From contig NZ_JALBUF010000006.1 of assembly GCF_022606465.1 (NCBI RefSeq), positions 62,001 through 126,000 of the forward strand: a stretch of DNA of 64,000 bases. Direction: 5' to 3'. The DNA is from Sulfoacidibacillus ferrooxidans. GTDB lineage: Bacteria > Bacillota > Bacilli > Alicyclobacillales > SLC66. The translations under genes were made by a program, and so were the position numbers. Within the stretch, counting starts at the first letter, position 1. Each line of letters opens with the position of its first letter. Positions 63,496-64,000 of the stretch are shown here, in pieces. The notes under the pieces are model-generated. The model saw only the letters and a program-made list of their open reading frames with translations. It was not told the origin of the DNA and did no database searches.

Positions 63496-64000
63496 GTGGT
63501 AAACCAACTACTAAAACGAATAACCCCAGCTCTTTTTGCGACAACCCTTTTGCTCACGAGTTGTTCGATGGGAGGAGATCAAGCGGCAAGTAATGAATCG
63601 ACAAATGACTCCTCTCAACAACAGACAAACGGCCAACAAGCAAGTAAGCCAAGCTACCCTGATATTAAAGCGATGGTCATTGACATTTTGCATAGCAAAG
63701 ATGGCATGAACACATTGAAAGATACAATCTCTACACCTGAATTTAAACGACAAGCTGCCATTACTGATGCGGATATCTCTGCCGCGGTAGAAAAAGCATT
63801 GCAACAAGGACAAAACAAATCCTTTTTAGCGGATCAAATGAAAGACACCACATTTGCCGCAGCTATTGTAAAAGCCTCTCGGCAACAGATGACAGAGGTA
63901 CAAAAACAGCTGATGAAAGATCCTGAATATCAAAAATCATTACTTACTTTAATGGCTTCACCAGAATTTCAACAAACCCAATTACAACTATTAAAAAGTC
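63496..64000 (+). CDS. gerD: Spore germination lipoprotein GerD, 3' end outside window
   Basis: The frame from GTG 63496 (AGGAGG about 9 nt upstream) is open to the right edge (168 codons). The signal ends in the lipobox LLTSC, then a Gln/Ser-rich linker of about 30 residues. The conserved GerD core follows: YPDIKAMVIDILHSKDGM, then repeated helices (EVQKQLMKDPEYQKSLLTLM). GerD clusters germinant receptors in the spore inner membrane. The neighbour pdaB supports the assignment. Confidence 0.92.
   Translation, partial: MVNQLLKRITPALFATTLLLTSCSMGGDQAASNESTNDSSQQQTNGQQASKPSYPDIKAMVIDILHSKDGMNTLKDTISTPEFKRQAAITDADISAAVEKALQQGQNKSFLADQMKDTTFAAAIVKASRQQMTEVQKQLMKDPEYQKSLLTLMASPEFQQTQLQLLKS

Overview
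The window (about 43-45% G+C by eye) is chromosomal DNA of a spore-forming Bacillales bacterium. The right end carries the order SGNH hydrolase - ECF sigma factor - cdaA - cdaR (ybbR) - glmM - glmS ribozyme - glmS, with arginase, pdaB and gerD nearby. A secreted S53 (sedolisin/kumamolisin-type) protease, a complete monoderm type IV pilus operon, a SoxB-related enzyme and a GH57-GT4 glucan cluster suggest an acidophilic Alicyclobacillaceae-like lineage. This placement is inferred from gene content; no marker gene was compared.

Region by region. 1-3.9 kb: end of an SDR epimerase gene, an acyl-CoA synthetase, an aldo/keto reductase and the wreck of an M29 aminopeptidase. 4.0-15 kb: a catabolic or uptake locus with an MFS transporter divergent from a five-gene Liv-type ABC transporter, an alpha/beta hydrolase, and a large STAND ATPase regulator with a SARP-type C-terminus. 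The divergent intergenic region holds two oppositely oriented GTGACT-N5-GTGACT direct repeats, each 9 bp from a -10-like box, which is the expected layout of SARP operators. 15-20.4 kb: alpha-glucan genes (GH15-like, NDP-sugar pyrophosphorylase, GH57-GT4 fusion, DUF4912). 20.5-22.3 kb: MBL hydrolase and SDR. 22.5-24 kb: a SoxB-like metallophosphatase.

24-28.8 kb: the most unusual locus. A long-chain acyl-CoA synthetase has gained a C-terminal membrane anchor and extracytoplasmic helical rod, and is followed by four small proteins that each have an N-terminal membrane or signal segment and a predicted rod. I know of no described system of this form. 29-33.9 kb: a lipoprotein of unknown function, an MFS transporter with an operator-like palindrome over its start site, a rhodanese, a decayed PQQ propeller gene and a secreted NHL-type propeller.

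33.9-44 kb: type IV pilus operon, read right to left: major pilin, prepilin peptidase, pilM, pilN, pilO, three minor pilins, pilB, pilT, pilC. Two pilin genes contain in-frame hexanucleotide repeats. 44.3-49.8 kb, plus strand: S53 protease, LLM flavin oxidoreductase, msrB, acyl-ACP desaturase, MarC. 49.8-62.5 kb, mostly minus strand: helD-like helicase, glmS with its ribozyme, glmM, cdaR, cdaA, an ECF sigma factor with no anti-sigma gene beside it, SGNH hydrolase, mnmH, arginase and a SpoIIM-like protein. 62.6-64 kb, plus strand: pdaB and the start of gerD. No tRNA, rRNA, insertion sequence, prophage or CRISPR array was seen.
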